Source of the DNA: an uncultured Bacilli bacterium
GTDB taxonomy: Bacteria > Bacillota_I > Bacilli_A > RF39 > UBA660
Length of the DNA stretch: 31,482 nt
NCBI GenBank assembly: GCA_934098745.1
Contig: CAKOPG010000016.1
Span: 1-31,482 of the forward strand
Direction of reading: 5' to 3'
The position numbers were made by a program, and so were the translations under genes. The notes below the pieces were generated by a model. It was not told where the DNA came from. It worked only from the letters and a program-made list of their open reading frames with translations, and did no database searches. Shown piece by piece: positions 17,932 to 26,162 of the stretch (position 1 is its first letter; each line of letters opens with the position of its first letter).

Positions 17932-18915
17932 ATGAAAAAAACATTACTTACAGGACTTAAGCCTACAGGAAGTCTAACTTTAGGAAACTATATTGGGGCA
18001 ATTAAACAAATGAAGGATATGCAAGAAGAATATAATTCATATTTATTTGTAGCTGATATGCATGCAATAACTGTTCCGGTAGATAGGGATGAATTACATA
18101 AAAATATTAAAAATTTTATTGCTTTATATTTAGCTTGTGGTATAGATCCTAAAAAAAATATAATTTATATTCAATCAGATGTAGAATATATTCCTTGCAT
18201 TTCATGGTTACTTGAATGTAATACTTATTATGGTGAATTATCTAGAATGATTCAATTTAAAGAAAAAAGTAAAAAAAATGCTAATTTTTCAGCAGGTCTT
18301 TTAACTTACCCCGCATTAATGACAGCAGATATTTTATATGTTGATGCAGATTATGTACCTGTTGGTATTGATCAAAAACAACATGTTGAATTAGCTAGAG
18401 ATGTGGCAATTAGATTTAATAATAAGTATGGTAAAACTTTTAAAATACCTGAAGCTTTAATTCCTAAAACGGGAATAAAGATAATGGATTTAGTTGATCC
18501 ATCTAAAAAAATGAGTAAAACGGAAGATAATCCAAAAGGGGTAATCGGTTTGCTTGATCCAATTGAAGTTGCTAGAAAAAAAATTATGGGGGCAACAACT
18601 GATTCAGAGATGTGTGTAAAATACGATCCTGAAAATAAACCTGGTATTTCTAATTTGATTAATATTTATGCTTCTTTAAAAGAGGTAAGTATTAGTTCGG
18701 TAGAAGATGAATTTAAGGATAGTAATTATGGTACTTTTAAGAAAGCTGTAGCATCCGTGGTTTGTGATTTTCTGGATGGTGTCCAAAAGAGATATAATGA
18801 GTTAATTAATTCTTCAGAACTTGATAAAATTTTAGATGAGGGAGCAGCAAAAGCAAGAGAAATAGCTAAAACTAAATTTGAAGATATGAAGGTTAAAATC
18901 GGTTTATATAGATAA
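17932..18915 (+). CDS. trpS: Tryptophan-tRNA ligase
   Basis: A 327-aa class I aminoacyl-tRNA synthetase charging tRNA-Trp. The HIGH-type signature appears as TGSLTLGNYIGAI, like the TIGN variant in Bacillus. VADMHAITVP, the adenylate-site motif VGIDQKQHVELARD and the KMSKS-type loop DPSKKMSKTED are all present. The length is normal. It heads a unit with yqeG (15 bp downstream) and yqeH. Confidence 0.97.
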   Translation: MKKTLLTGLKPTGSLTLGNYIGAIKQMKDMQEEYNSYLFVADMHAITVPVDRDELHKNIKNFIALYLACGIDPKKNIIYIQSDVEYIPCISWLLECNTYYGELSRMIQFKEKSKKNANFSAGLLTYPALMTADILYVDADYVPVGIDQKQHVELARDVAIRFNNKYGKTFKIPEALIPKTGIKIMDLVDPSKKMSKTEDNPKGVIGLLDPIEVARKKIMGATTDSEMCVKYDPENKPGISNLINIYASLKEVSISSVEDEFKDSNYGTFKKAVASVVCDFLDGVQKRYNELINSSELDKILDEGAAKAREIAKTKFEDMKVKIGLYR

Positions 18916-18930
18916 TTGAGAGGTGAGAAA

Positions 18931-19455
18931 ATGAATAATTTTATTCCAGATATGTATCAAAAAAGTATATATCATATTGATTATAATAAATTGCAGGATG
19001 ATGGAATTAAGTGTATTTTGTTTGATTTGGATAATACTTGTGTTCCGTTTAAAGATACAGCTCCTAATAAAAGATTAATCGATAAATTTTCTGAACTTAA
19101 AGATATGGGATTTAAAGTTATTATTTTTTCAAATGCTACGAAAAGGAGAATTAAACCTTTTAAACAACAGTTAAATGTTGATTGTTTAGCCTTAGCTAGA
19201 AAACCTAGCAAAAAGAATTTTTTGAAGATATTAAACATGTTTAATTATGATTTGTCAGAAGTAGTTATTATAGGTGATCAATTGTATAAAGATATTCTTG
19301 GGGGCAATAGGGTAGGAATTAAGACAATATTGGTAAATCCAATGTCTAAAGATGATATGATTATTACCAAACTTGTATATAGACCTCTTGAAAAAAGAAA
19401 ATATGCGATGTTTGAAAGAAAAAAATTATTGACTAGAGGAAAGTATTATGAGTAA
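18931..19455 (+). CDS. yqeG: YqeG family HAD-IIIA phosphatase
   Basis: A 174-aa HAD-superfamily phosphatase. Motif I is LFDLDNTCVPF (nucleophile Asp32 and Asp34), motif II is IIFSNAT, and the later motifs are KPSKKNF and IIGDQLYKDILGGNR. No cap domain is present, as in the YqeG family. I start at the ATG at 18931 because GAGAGGTGAG immediately precedes it; an upstream in-frame TTG would place that site inside the gene. It overlaps yqeH by 8 bp. The yqeG-yqeH order is conserved in Firmicutes, usually with aroE, yqeI and nadD, which are absent here. Confidence 0.93.
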   Translation: MNNFIPDMYQKSIYHIDYNKLQDDGIKCILFDLDNTCVPFKDTAPNKRLIDKFSELKDMGFKVIIFSNATKRRIKPFKQQLNVDCLALARKPSKKNFLKILNMFNYDLSEVVIIGDQLYKDILGGNRVGIKTILVNPMSKDDMIITKLVYRPLEKRKYAMFERKKLLTRGKYYE

Positions 19456-20419
19456 GTGTGTTGGATGTGGAATAGAATTACAAAATATAGATAAATGTAA
19501 AGATGGTTACGTTGATAATTTAGAATATGGATTATGTTATAGATGTTTTTTAATTAAAAATTATGGACAAAATAAAGATATATCAACAGGTAATGTTGAT
19601 TATTTGAAAATTCTTGATAACATCAAAGATGATGATTTGGTAGTTTATGTTACTAGCTTGCTTACACTTAATATGGATTATGTTAATAAATTTAAAAAAG
19701 TATTATTAGTGCTTACAAAAAGAGATGTATTACCTAAGTCAATTAAGGATAATAAAATAATTAATTATATTAAAGATAGGTATGATAATATTGAAGATAT
19801 CATTATTGTTAGTGCATATAAAAAATTTAACTTAGACGTTTTATATAATAAACTAAATAAATATAATAATAAGAATATTTATTTTGTAGGAATTACTAAT
19901 AGTGGTAAATCATCTTTAATAAATGAAATGATTAAAAGTTATAATGGATATGATGGTGATATTACTACTTCTAATTTTCCTTCGACGACTTTAGGATTGG
20001 TTTCTAAGACGATTGGTTCTTTAAATATTAAAGATACTCCAGGTATTGTTATTACAGATAGTATAATCAATTATTTAGATACTAAAAATATAAAGAAAAT
20101 AAATTCTAAAAAGGAGATTAAGTCAATTACTTTTCAAATTAAAGGGCATGGAGCTATTTTAATAGATGAATTAATCAGAATAGAATATGATACGGATGTT
20201 TCAAGTATGACTTTTTATATGGCTAATAGTTTAAATATAAAAAGCATTAGTTTGAATAATCCGCGATTAAAAGATTTAAAGGAAGTTTTTTATAATGCTG
20301 ATAATGACAAAGATATAGTTATTGAGGATATAGGTTTTATTAAATGTACTAATCGTATGAAGGTTAAAATAATTTATAAAGATGAATTACATGTGAGTTT
20401 ACGTGATAATTTAATATAA
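19448..20419 (+). CDS. yqeH: Ribosome biogenesis GTPase YqeH
   Basis: A 323-aa circularly permuted GTPase needed for 30S assembly. An N-terminal zinc finger uses Cys4, Cys7, Cys30 and Cys33. The permuted GTPase order is LTKRDVLP (G4), SAYK (G5), GITNSGKSSLIN (G1) and IKDTPGIV (G3). The C-terminal domain is shorter than in Bacillus subtilis (total about 366 aa there), so it appears trimmed rather than truncated. It ends at a hairpin terminator. Confidence 0.94.
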   Translation: MSKCVGCGIELQNIDKCKDGYVDNLEYGLCYRCFLIKNYGQNKDISTGNVDYLKILDNIKDDDLVVYVTSLLTLNMDYVNKFKKVLLVLTKRDVLPKSIKDNKIINYIKDRYDNIEDIIIVSAYKKFNLDVLYNKLNKYNNKNIYFVGITNSGKSSLINEMIKSYNGYDGDITTSNFPSTTLGLVSKTIGSLNIKDTPGIVITDSIINYLDTKNIKKINSKKEIKSITFQIKGHGAILIDELIRIEYDTDVSSMTFYMANSLNIKSISLNNPRLKDLKEVFYNADNDKDIVIEDIGFIKCTNRMKVKIIYKDELHVSLRDNLI

Positions 20420-20491
20420 TGACAAAGATATGTTATTAAATAAAATATTTTATTATTTTAGGTTATATTAATTAAGTATTATAGAGTAAAG

Positions 20492-20522
20492 AAGTTAATG
20501 TTTGATGACGTTGACTTTTTTT
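20492..20522 (+). terminator. Intrinsic terminator of trpS-yqeG-yqeH
   Basis: AAGTTAATG (20492-20500) pairs with CGTTGACTT (20509-20517), with two G-U pairs and an 8-nt loop, followed by seven Ts. Confidence 0.75.
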
Positions 20523-20636
20523 AATGTTTATTTAATGATTAGGGTATTTAATAAAGTATGTAACAAAAGAGGTGGTAAGTTGACATAATTTCACATAAAT
20601 AAACCATAATTTTATATATATTTTTTTATAATTTTA

Positions 20637-20645
20637 TGATATACT
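20637..20645 (+). promoter_or_regulatory. Extended -10 promoter of the abi-htrA unit
   Basis: TGATATACT forms an extended -10 (TGA plus TATACT at 20640-20645). The -35 region is only T-rich. A TTGACA at 20580 is too far upstream to pair with it. Confidence 0.45.
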
Positions 20646-20669
20646 TTATTAAGAATAAGGGTGATACGT

Positions 20670-21596
20670 GTGGTAAAAGAGTTTAAAACTATTGATCAAC
20701 AGATTGATATATTAAGAAAAAAAGGTTTAATAATAGATGATGAAAATAAAGCATATGATATTTTGCTTAAAGAAAATTATTTCTTTTTAAATGGTTATAG
20801 ACATTTGTTTATGAATTCATCTACAGATAGAACTTTTGTTACTGGGGCAACTTTTTCTGAACTTTATGCGTTGTTCTTATTTGATAGATATTCGAGAAAT
20901 ATATTTTTTAAAAATTTATTAATAATTGAAAATAGGTTGAAATCTATTATTTCTTATCAATTATCTAAAAAATATGGTTATAAAGAGAAAGATTATTTGG
21001 ATTTGCGAAACTTTACACAAGATCCGGAAAAGCGAAGAAAAGTAAAAGATGTTGTTAATAAAATGAAGAGGCAGATTAGAATTAATGCATCGAGACATAA
21101 CGCAACAATGCACTATCTTAAGAATTATGGATATATACCATTATGGATATTGGTCAAAGTTTTGTCTTTCGGAATGGTATGTGAACTTTATTCAATACTG
21201 AAAAATGAGGATAAATTGGAAGTAGCTTCAATATTTGGGTTGACGGTTGAGTATTTAGAGGATTTTTTACCAATTCTTTCTAATTATCGTAATTTATGTG
21301 CACATGAGGATATTGTTTTTGACCATAAAACAGAGAAAGTTATTCCTGATACAGAATATCATAGTAAGTTAAATATATTTAAAATGGATGATGAATATAT
21401 ATATGGAAAAAATGATGTGTTTGCTGTTATTTTAATATTTAAGTATATGATATCTAAGGATGAATTTAGATTAATGCTTAAGGAATTTGAATATGAATTA
21501 GAGGAATTAGATGCTAGAATTGATAGTATTCCGGTAGAAAAGATATTGGATACGATGGGTATTCCTAAAAATTATATGGACTTATTAGATATGTAG
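20670..21596 (+). CDS. Abi_2 (AbiD/AbiF) family HEPN-type abortive infection protein
   Basis: About 308 aa and a good match to the Abi_2 family of phage-resistance proteins. The N-terminus TIDQQIDILRKKGLII, then AYDILLKENYFFLNGYRHLF, is the family signature. LSNYRNLCAHED supplies the HEPN RNase motif R-x4-H (Arg207, His212), so RNA cleavage is the likely activity. I favour the GTG at 20670, 6 nt after AAGGGTG; a GTG at 20661 is the alternative. It ends 13 bp before htrA, so the two genes are probably cotranscribed. Base composition is like the neighbours and no mobility gene flanks it directly. Confidence 0.9.
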   Translation: MVKEFKTIDQQIDILRKKGLIIDDENKAYDILLKENYFFLNGYRHLFMNSSTDRTFVTGATFSELYALFLFDRYSRNIFFKNLLIIENRLKSIISYQLSKKYGYKEKDYLDLRNFTQDPEKRRKVKDVVNKMKRQIRINASRHNATMHYLKNYGYIPLWILVKVLSFGMVCELYSILKNEDKLEVASIFGLTVEYLEDFLPILSNYRNLCAHEDIVFDHKTEKVIPDTEYHSKLNIFKMDDEYIYGKNDVFAVILIFKYMISKDEFRLMLKEFEYELEELDARIDSIPVEKILDTMGIPKNYMDLLDM

Positions 21597-21609
21597 AGAG
21601 GTGATATAA

Positions 21610-22869
21610 ATGGATAAAGATTTATTAAATAATGAAAATATTGATGAAAATGATGAAAAAAAGCGTGAAAAAGATAGTATTGAAAAGATTAGTGATGATA
21701 TAAAAGTTACAAATGATGATAAAGTGGTAATAGATGAAGCTAAAATTAATAAAAAAAGTAAGAAAAAAGAGAAGAATACTAATAACAAGAATGTTACGTT
21801 TATATTAATTGTAAGTATTTTGTTATCATTTGTATGTGGAATGCTTGGAGCATACTTGATTAGTCAGACTGTTAGTGTAGAGCAAGTTGTTAAAAATATT
21901 ACTACGAGTGAATTAGTAGAAAATAGTATTTCTAGTTCAGTTGATAAAGTATATGGTTCTACAGTAGTGGTAATAGCTTCAGCTAATGGAAAACAAATCT
22001 CAACAGGAACAGGATTTATTTATAAGATTGATGATAATAAATCATATATTATGACAAATAATCATGTTATTGAAGGTGCTGATGCAGTAACGATTGAATA
22101 TAATGATAAGAGTGATCGTGTTGAGGCAACAATTGTAGGTGGAGATAAGTATGCGGATATTGCTGTTTTGACAATTAAGGCTGATGATGATCATAAAGCT
22201 GTAGAGATTGGTGAATCTGATAGTTTGAAACTAGGAGATACAATATTTACTGTTGGTAGTCCTATGGGGATTAATTATAAGGGAACTGTTACTAAAGGAA
22301 TTTTATCTGGTAAAGATAGAATGGTTGAAGTAAATATATCTAGTAGTAATTCTGATTATTATATGAGAGTTATTCAAATAGATGCTGCTGTAAATCCTGG
22401 CAATTCAGGAGGGCCTCTTTGTGATGTATCTGGTAATGTAATTGGTATTATTTCTTTAAAGATAGTGCAGAGTGAGGTTGAAGGTATGGGCTTTGCTATT
22501 CCAATAGAGGATGCAATTAAATATGCTAATATTATTGAAAAAGGTGGAGAAATTACCAGACCATATATTGGTATTAGTATGTTAGATTTAACTCAAGAGT
22601 ACTATTTATGGCAAAATAGAATAACGATACCGGATGGTGTAGATGAGGGTGTAGCGGTAGTTGAGGTTGAAAAAGGTTCACCTGCTGAGAAAGCCGGATT
22701 TAAGAAAAGTGACATAATTACTAAGATTAATGACCAAGAGGTTGAATCAATTGCGGAATTTAGATATGAATTATATAAATATAATGTTGGTAATAAGGTA
22801 AAATTTACTTTCTATAGAGATGGAAAAGAACAAAGTACGAATGTAACTCTTGGTAAAAATGAAAAATAA
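21610..22869 (+). CDS. HtrA/DegP-like S1C serine protease with PDZ domain
   Basis: A 419-aa membrane-anchored quality-control protease. A long acidic/Lys-rich cytoplasmic N-terminus (1-60) precedes one membrane helix (about 61-85). The trypsin-fold domain has the triad His152 (MTNNHVI), Asp183 (YADIAVL) and Ser266 (GNSGGPL), and a PDZ domain follows (about 315-410, with GSPAEKAGFKKSDII). The arrangement is that of Firmicute HtrA/YycK proteins. The GAGGTGATAT ribosome site falls between the abi stop and this ATG. It is followed by DUF1653 after 28 bp. Confidence 0.95.
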   Translation: MDKDLLNNENIDENDEKKREKDSIEKISDDIKVTNDDKVVIDEAKINKKSKKKEKNTNNKNVTFILIVSILLSFVCGMLGAYLISQTVSVEQVVKNITTSELVENSISSSVDKVYGSTVVVIASANGKQISTGTGFIYKIDDNKSYIMTNNHVIEGADAVTIEYNDKSDRVEATIVGGDKYADIAVLTIKADDDHKAVEIGESDSLKLGDTIFTVGSPMGINYKGTVTKGILSGKDRMVEVNISSSNSDYYMRVIQIDAAVNPGNSGGPLCDVSGNVIGIISLKIVQSEVEGMGFAIPIEDAIKYANIIEKGGEITRPYIGISMLDLTQEYYLWQNRITIPDGVDEGVAVVEVEKGSPAEKAGFKKSDIITKINDQEVESIAEFRYELYKYNVGNKVKFTFYRDGKEQSTNVTLGKNEK

Positions 22870-22897
22870 GATTCTTATGTAGGAGGAGAATGTTTTA

Positions 22898-23140
22898 GTG
22901 AATAAATTAGTTATTAATGGAATATATAAGCATTTCAAAGGTAATTTGTATTTAGTATGTGATGTAGCAATTAATTCAGAGACAGATGAAAAGTATGTTG
23001 TATATAGAGCCCTTTATGGAGATAATTTACTTTATATAAGACCTTTATCAATGTTTTTGAGTGAAGTTGATCATGAAAAATATCCAGATGTTAAGCAAAA
23101 ATATCGCTTTGAACTGCAGCATATTGATAGTTGTAGGTAG
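22898..23140 (+). CDS. DUF1653 domain protein
   Basis: An 80-aa protein matching DUF1653 over almost its whole length. The family pattern is seen as GIYKHFKGNLYLVCDVAINS, SETDEKYVVYRALYGD, IRPLSMF and QKYRFE. The function is unknown; the fold is a small beta-rich domain found alone or fused to other proteins. The start is a GTG with AGGAGGAG upstream, since the nearby ATG is in another frame. It is probably the last gene of the abi-htrA unit. Confidence 0.9.
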   Translation: MNKLVINGIYKHFKGNLYLVCDVAINSETDEKYVVYRALYGDNLLYIRPLSMFLSEVDHEKYPDVKQKYRFELQHIDSCR

Positions 23141-23488
23141 TATATGGGTTTGATGAAAGTATCAATTTAGTGATTAGGGATTTATCTAAAAAATGATTTT
23201 ACTTTAATTTTAATGACTAGCTTTTTAGATATTGAAGGAATTTTAAGAAATCTATGAATAGTTTAAGGCTAAACTTTTTATGGATTTTTTTTGTTGTAAA
23301 AATTTTTGTAATATCTTTACTGTGCATTTTGTTTAAATTTTATAAATTTGTATTTCGTTTGAAGGTATTTTATTTAATTTTTAAACATTATTTTGTTTGA
23401 TAAGTAATATATGGTGTGTTGCTAAGATAATTTAAAAGGTTTAACCAAATTGAAATTAATTCATATAATTTATATAGGTGATAAGTTT
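23141..23488. other. Gene-free AT-rich gap of 348 bp
   Basis: I find no open reading frame with a ribosome site and no RNA gene here. It holds a small terminator hairpin at 23260 and, near its end, a possible promoter (TTAACC at 23441, 17 nt, TATAAT at 23464) for the interrupted gene at 23489. The predicted start of that transcript would fall at the AGGTG ribosome site, so the promoter call is weak. Confidence 0.5.
23260..23279 (+). terminator. Intrinsic terminator of the abi-htrA-DUF1653 unit
   Basis: AGTTTA (23260-23265) pairs with TAAACT (23270-23275) around AGGC and is followed by Ts. It is small but well formed. Confidence 0.55.
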
Positions 23489-23581
23489 ATGAATAATATA
23501 TTTGATGGTGTGATTATTGATGCTGGACACCCGAGTGAGATTAAACCCAGTATAAATAGAACTAGTTGTAGCAAATTATAA
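23489..23581 (+). pseudogene. 5' fragment of an interrupted gene, probably N-acetylmuramoyl-L-alanine amidase
   Basis: An ATG with AGGTG 9 nt upstream opens a frame starting MNNIFDGVIIDAGHPSE that stops after 30 codons. VIIDAGH resembles the first strand of Amidase_3 cell-wall hydrolases, in which this His is a zinc ligand; the usual Gly-Gly after it is not present. The host part ends at about codon 15, where the mobile element begins, and the remaining codons come from the element. Joining 23489-23534 directly to 31474 onward keeps the frame open to the window end (IIDAGH then PIPA), as expected if the gene continues outside the window. The amidase identity rests on one short motif. Confidence 0.55.
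23522..23550. repeat. attL, left attachment junction
   Basis: The host arm GCTGG (23522-23526), the shared core CCGA (23531-23534) and the element arm ACCCAG (23545-23550) mark this junction. The core is repeated at the right junction (31470-31473). GCTGG is the inverted partner of CCAGC in the right host arm, and ACCCAG that of CTGGGT in the right element arm. Confidence 0.8.
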
Positions 23582-23616
23582 TCTATATAAATAATAATAA
23601 ATATACTAAATACTTT

Positions 23617-23645
23617 TTAAAGAAGTATTTTTTTGATGGTATAAT
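23617..23645 (+). promoter_or_regulatory. Promoter of the cargo gene, overlapped by a hairpin
   Basis: TATAAT at 23640-23645 has a weak -35 (TTAAAG, 23617-23622) at 17 nt. AAATACTT (23608-23615) and AAGTATTT (23623-23630) form a perfect 8-bp inverted repeat followed by Ts. This could terminate transcripts coming from the host gene or bind a regulator. Confidence 0.45.
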
Positions 23646-23664
23646 ATATATGAGGTGAAAACTA

Positions 23665-24771
23665 ATGGATAATATATATTTGAAAAAAGAGGATTTTCAC
23701 AAAGATACTGAATTTAGACAAGTTTTAAATTTTAATTTTTCAACACATATTCTATTTAGATGTACTCAAAGAAAATATGCTAACGATTTTATAAAAGGAA
23801 AGTTTCGTTTCAATCAGCCAAGAGCATGGATTGAAGAAGAAAAAAAAGGAAATAAAGGACAAGGCGATTCATTAGAAGGGATTTTTTTAGCAACTGATGT
23901 AAATGATAACTCAGATTTTGTAGAAAATATGAAAAACAGAGAAGATATAGAATGTTTTACTAATTCTGAATTACTTTATTTTAGAAATAAAAAAGTTAAA
24001 GAATTATATTGTTTCTGCTTGTATGGATTAAACAGCAATATGTTTGTAAAAAAGGAAGTAGATAGATTTGGAGATGAACATTTTATAGCAAGCGTTAATA
24101 AAAAATACTTTTCTGATTTTTCTGGTAGAATATCAGAAGATGAATACTTTAAAATGTCAGAACTTGATAGACCAGTAGTCTTATTTATAAATAATCCACA
24201 TCTGTTTTTTGAAAAAATTAGAACTTTTTTTATTAATTTAGGTATTTCAGAAAAGGATATAATAATATCACCAGTTGAGTATGTAGATTTTAGAAAAAAG
24301 TTTGTTAATTTTGTTCCTAGTCCATACGAATTGTTACTAAAAGATAAGGATTTTTCAAAACAAAGCGAAGTTAGAATAATTGTTAATTCGAAAAGCAGTA
24401 AGTTAGTTGATTATATGGAAAAGCATAATAATATAATAGATATAGGAAATATAGAAGATTTAGTAACAATATATGATAATTATTTTCATGATTTATTAAT
24501 TGAAAAAAGAGGAAATACGATTTTATTTACATTACCATTTCCAATAACTGAAGAGTTATCAAAATCAACATTACGAGAACTTTTATCATATTATGTTCAA
24601 ATATCAAATGATAAATTACCATATGAAACAACTATAGATGAGAGAAAAGAAATCTTAAATGGAATTAAATCGATTATTAATGAAAAATATGGAATAGACA
24701 TAAATGTAATAAATGGTAAAATTAATTTATCAAATGTTAATGGTAAAATAGAGGATTTATTGGATAAATAA
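23665..24771 (+). CDS. Unrecognised 368-aa cargo protein (remote DUF2971-like layout)
   Basis: I do not recognise a firm family. The soluble protein has no signal peptide or membrane segment. Near the N-terminus, ILFRCTQRKYANDFIKGKF followed by RFNQPRAW (residues 29-54) and then SLEGIFLAT recalls DUF2971-type proteins, which begin with a Tyr/Arg strand and an 'N.P..W.D..E' stretch. DFSKQSEVRII near 230-240 recalls the E.R-type motif in the same group. The C-terminal third (about 270-368) is helical and Lys/Glu-rich, ending in a coiled segment. It has its own promoter, GAGGTG ribosome site and terminator, and sits at the attL end beyond the mobilization genes, a typical place for accessory cargo. 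A defence or toxin-like role is possible but not shown. Confidence 0.75.
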   Translation: MDNIYLKKEDFHKDTEFRQVLNFNFSTHILFRCTQRKYANDFIKGKFRFNQPRAWIEEEKKGNKGQGDSLEGIFLATDVNDNSDFVENMKNREDIECFTNSELLYFRNKKVKELYCFCLYGLNSNMFVKKEVDRFGDEHFIASVNKKYFSDFSGRISEDEYFKMSELDRPVVLFINNPHLFFEKIRTFFINLGISEKDIIISPVEYVDFRKKFVNFVPSPYELLLKDKDFSKQSEVRIIVNSKSSKLVDYMEKHNNIIDIGNIEDLVTIYDNYFHDLLIEKRGNTILFTLPFPITEELSKSTLRELLSYYVQISNDKLPYETTIDERKEILNGIKSIINEKYGIDINVINGKINLSNVNGKIEDLLDK

Positions 24772-24782
24772 TCCTCTTTTTC
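24751..24782 (+). terminator. Intrinsic terminator of the cargo gene
   Basis: GAGGAT (24751-24756) pairs with ATCCTC (24771-24776), with partly paired A/T inside, followed by five Ts. The stem overlaps the stop codon of the cargo gene. Confidence 0.7.
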
Positions 24783-24810
24783 GTTAAAAAAAAGAAGGGA
24801 GAAACGATAT

Positions 24811-26085
24811 ATGAATTTAAATTATGCAATATTTAGAAGTGAACCAATTTACACTATTAATGATTTAGCACAAATTGGATCACACAATAAAAGAGAAAAG
24901 AAAGCTTATCAATCAAATCCAGATATAAAACTAGAATTAACTAAAAATAATATTGAATTAGTACCCTTAACAGAAAAATATGTTAAGGGTTTTTATAACT
25001 TAACTAAAGAATACAAAAAAGAACATGATGAAAGAATGAAAACCGAAAGAGAAAATAGAAAAAAGACATTTAAGCAAATGTTAGATAAATCTAATAATGT
25101 AATAGCAGATGAATTAATGTTTACAGCAACTAATGAGTTCTTTAAAAACATGAGTAAAGATGATATAAAAGAATGGGCAGATACTTGTATGGAATTTGTT
25201 TATAAAGATTTAGGCTATAAGAAAGAACAAGTTTTACATGCAACTGTGCATATGGATGAAAAAACACCTCATGTGCATTGTGTAGTAGTTCCTTTAATTA
25301 AAAAGTATGATAAAAGAACAAATACCGAAAGGTATACTATTTCTAAAAAACAATATATAAGAGATAAGATACACTTATCAGAGTTGCAAGATAAATACCA
25401 TAAAAGATTAACTGATAAAGGCTATGATTTAGAAAGAGGTATTAAAGGTAGTGATAGAAAACATATTAAAATTAAAGAATATAAAAGAATAAATAGAGAA
25501 TTAGAACAAAAAATAAACGTTAGATCTGATAGACTTACTAAAGAATTTGAAGAGCTAGATAAAAAAATGGTATTTTCAAAGAATATTCCATTTGATAAAA
25601 AGCACGTTGTTATAGATAAAGATACTTTTGATACAATGAATAAGGTTATTAAAGAATCTAAAAAAATAAAGGAATTAGAACCTAAAATAAAGCAAATTTT
25701 TCATGAAGTGAATAATTATGCTGATAGCTATAAATCTTTAGAAAAAGAGAATCAAAACATTAAAAATGAGGTTAAATCATTAAAAAATAAAAATGAAGAA
25801 TTAGAAAAAGAAAATAAAAACTTACAAAATATAATAAAATATATACTTGATAAGATTAAGATGTTTTTTAGAAATATATTACTAAAAGGAAATGAAACGT
25901 CTAAGGATTTAGCAACTCAAGAAGTAAAAGATTATTATGACTATGGAGATTTTCAACAAGAAGATATTATTGATGTAGCTAGGGGAACATCAAAAGAGGA
26001 TGAATTATTTGATTATGCTTATGTACCAGATTATCATAAGGCAAATAATGAAGATGTAGAAGATGATTATGATATGAGTTTATAA
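24811..26085 (+). CDS. MobV family relaxase (Mob_Pre)
   Basis: A 424-aa relaxase of the MobV/Pre type, which nicks oriT and pilots the DNA strand in mobilization. The hallmark metal-binding motif HMDEKTPHVH covers residues 147-156. The N-terminal NYAIFRSEPI and IGSHNKREKKAY, and the later SKKQYIRDKIHLSELQDKYH, are also typical. From about 240 to 350 the protein is coiled coil, then an acidic tail. The usual catalytic Tyr/His of this group should lie near the N-terminus, but I do not assign it. GAAGGGAG precedes the ATG. The gene is whole and contains a terminator-like hairpin near its 5' end. Confidence 0.93.
   Translation: MNLNYAIFRSEPIYTINDLAQIGSHNKREKKAYQSNPDIKLELTKNNIELVPLTEKYVKGFYNLTKEYKKEHDERMKTERENRKKTFKQMLDKSNNVIADELMFTATNEFFKNMSKDDIKEWADTCMEFVYKDLGYKKEQVLHATVHMDEKTPHVHCVVVPLIKKYDKRTNTERYTISKKQYIRDKIHLSELQDKYHKRLTDKGYDLERGIKGSDRKHIKIKEYKRINRELEQKINVRSDRLTKEFEELDKKMVFSKNIPFDKKHVVIDKDTFDTMNKVIKESKKIKELEPKIKQIFHEVNNYADSYKSLEKENQNIKNEVKSLKNKNEELEKENKNLQNIIKYILDKIKMFFRNILLKGNETSKDLATQEVKDYYDYGDFQQEDIIDVARGTSKEDELFDYAYVPDYHKANNEDVEDDYDMSL
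24963..24994 (+). repeat. Perfect 10-bp hairpin with T-run inside the relaxase gene
   Basis: ACCCTTAACA (24963-24972) and TGTTAAGGGT (24981-24990) are exact inverted copies around an 8-nt loop, and five Ts follow. The stem encodes part of VPLTEKYVKGF in the relaxase, about 150 nt into the gene. It has the form of an intrinsic terminator or attenuator. Confidence 0.8.
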
Positions 26086-26130
26086 AAAAGAGTTAAATTT
26101 AGCCAAATATATAGGAATAATCGAAAAATA

Positions 26131-26139
26131 TGATATAAT
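26131..26139 (+). promoter_or_regulatory. Extended -10 promoter of the tandem unknown genes
   Basis: TGATATAAT gives an extended -10 (TATAAT at 26134-26139) without a clear -35. It lies 24 bp before the ATG at 26163. Confidence 0.5.
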
Positions 26140-26162
26140 TATAATGTAAGGATGTGATATTA

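Noticed and set aside
1..23488. Mycoplasma-type genetic code (UGA as Trp)
   Set aside because: Trp residues are encoded by TGG and several genes end cleanly at TGA, for example at 8827 and 9745.
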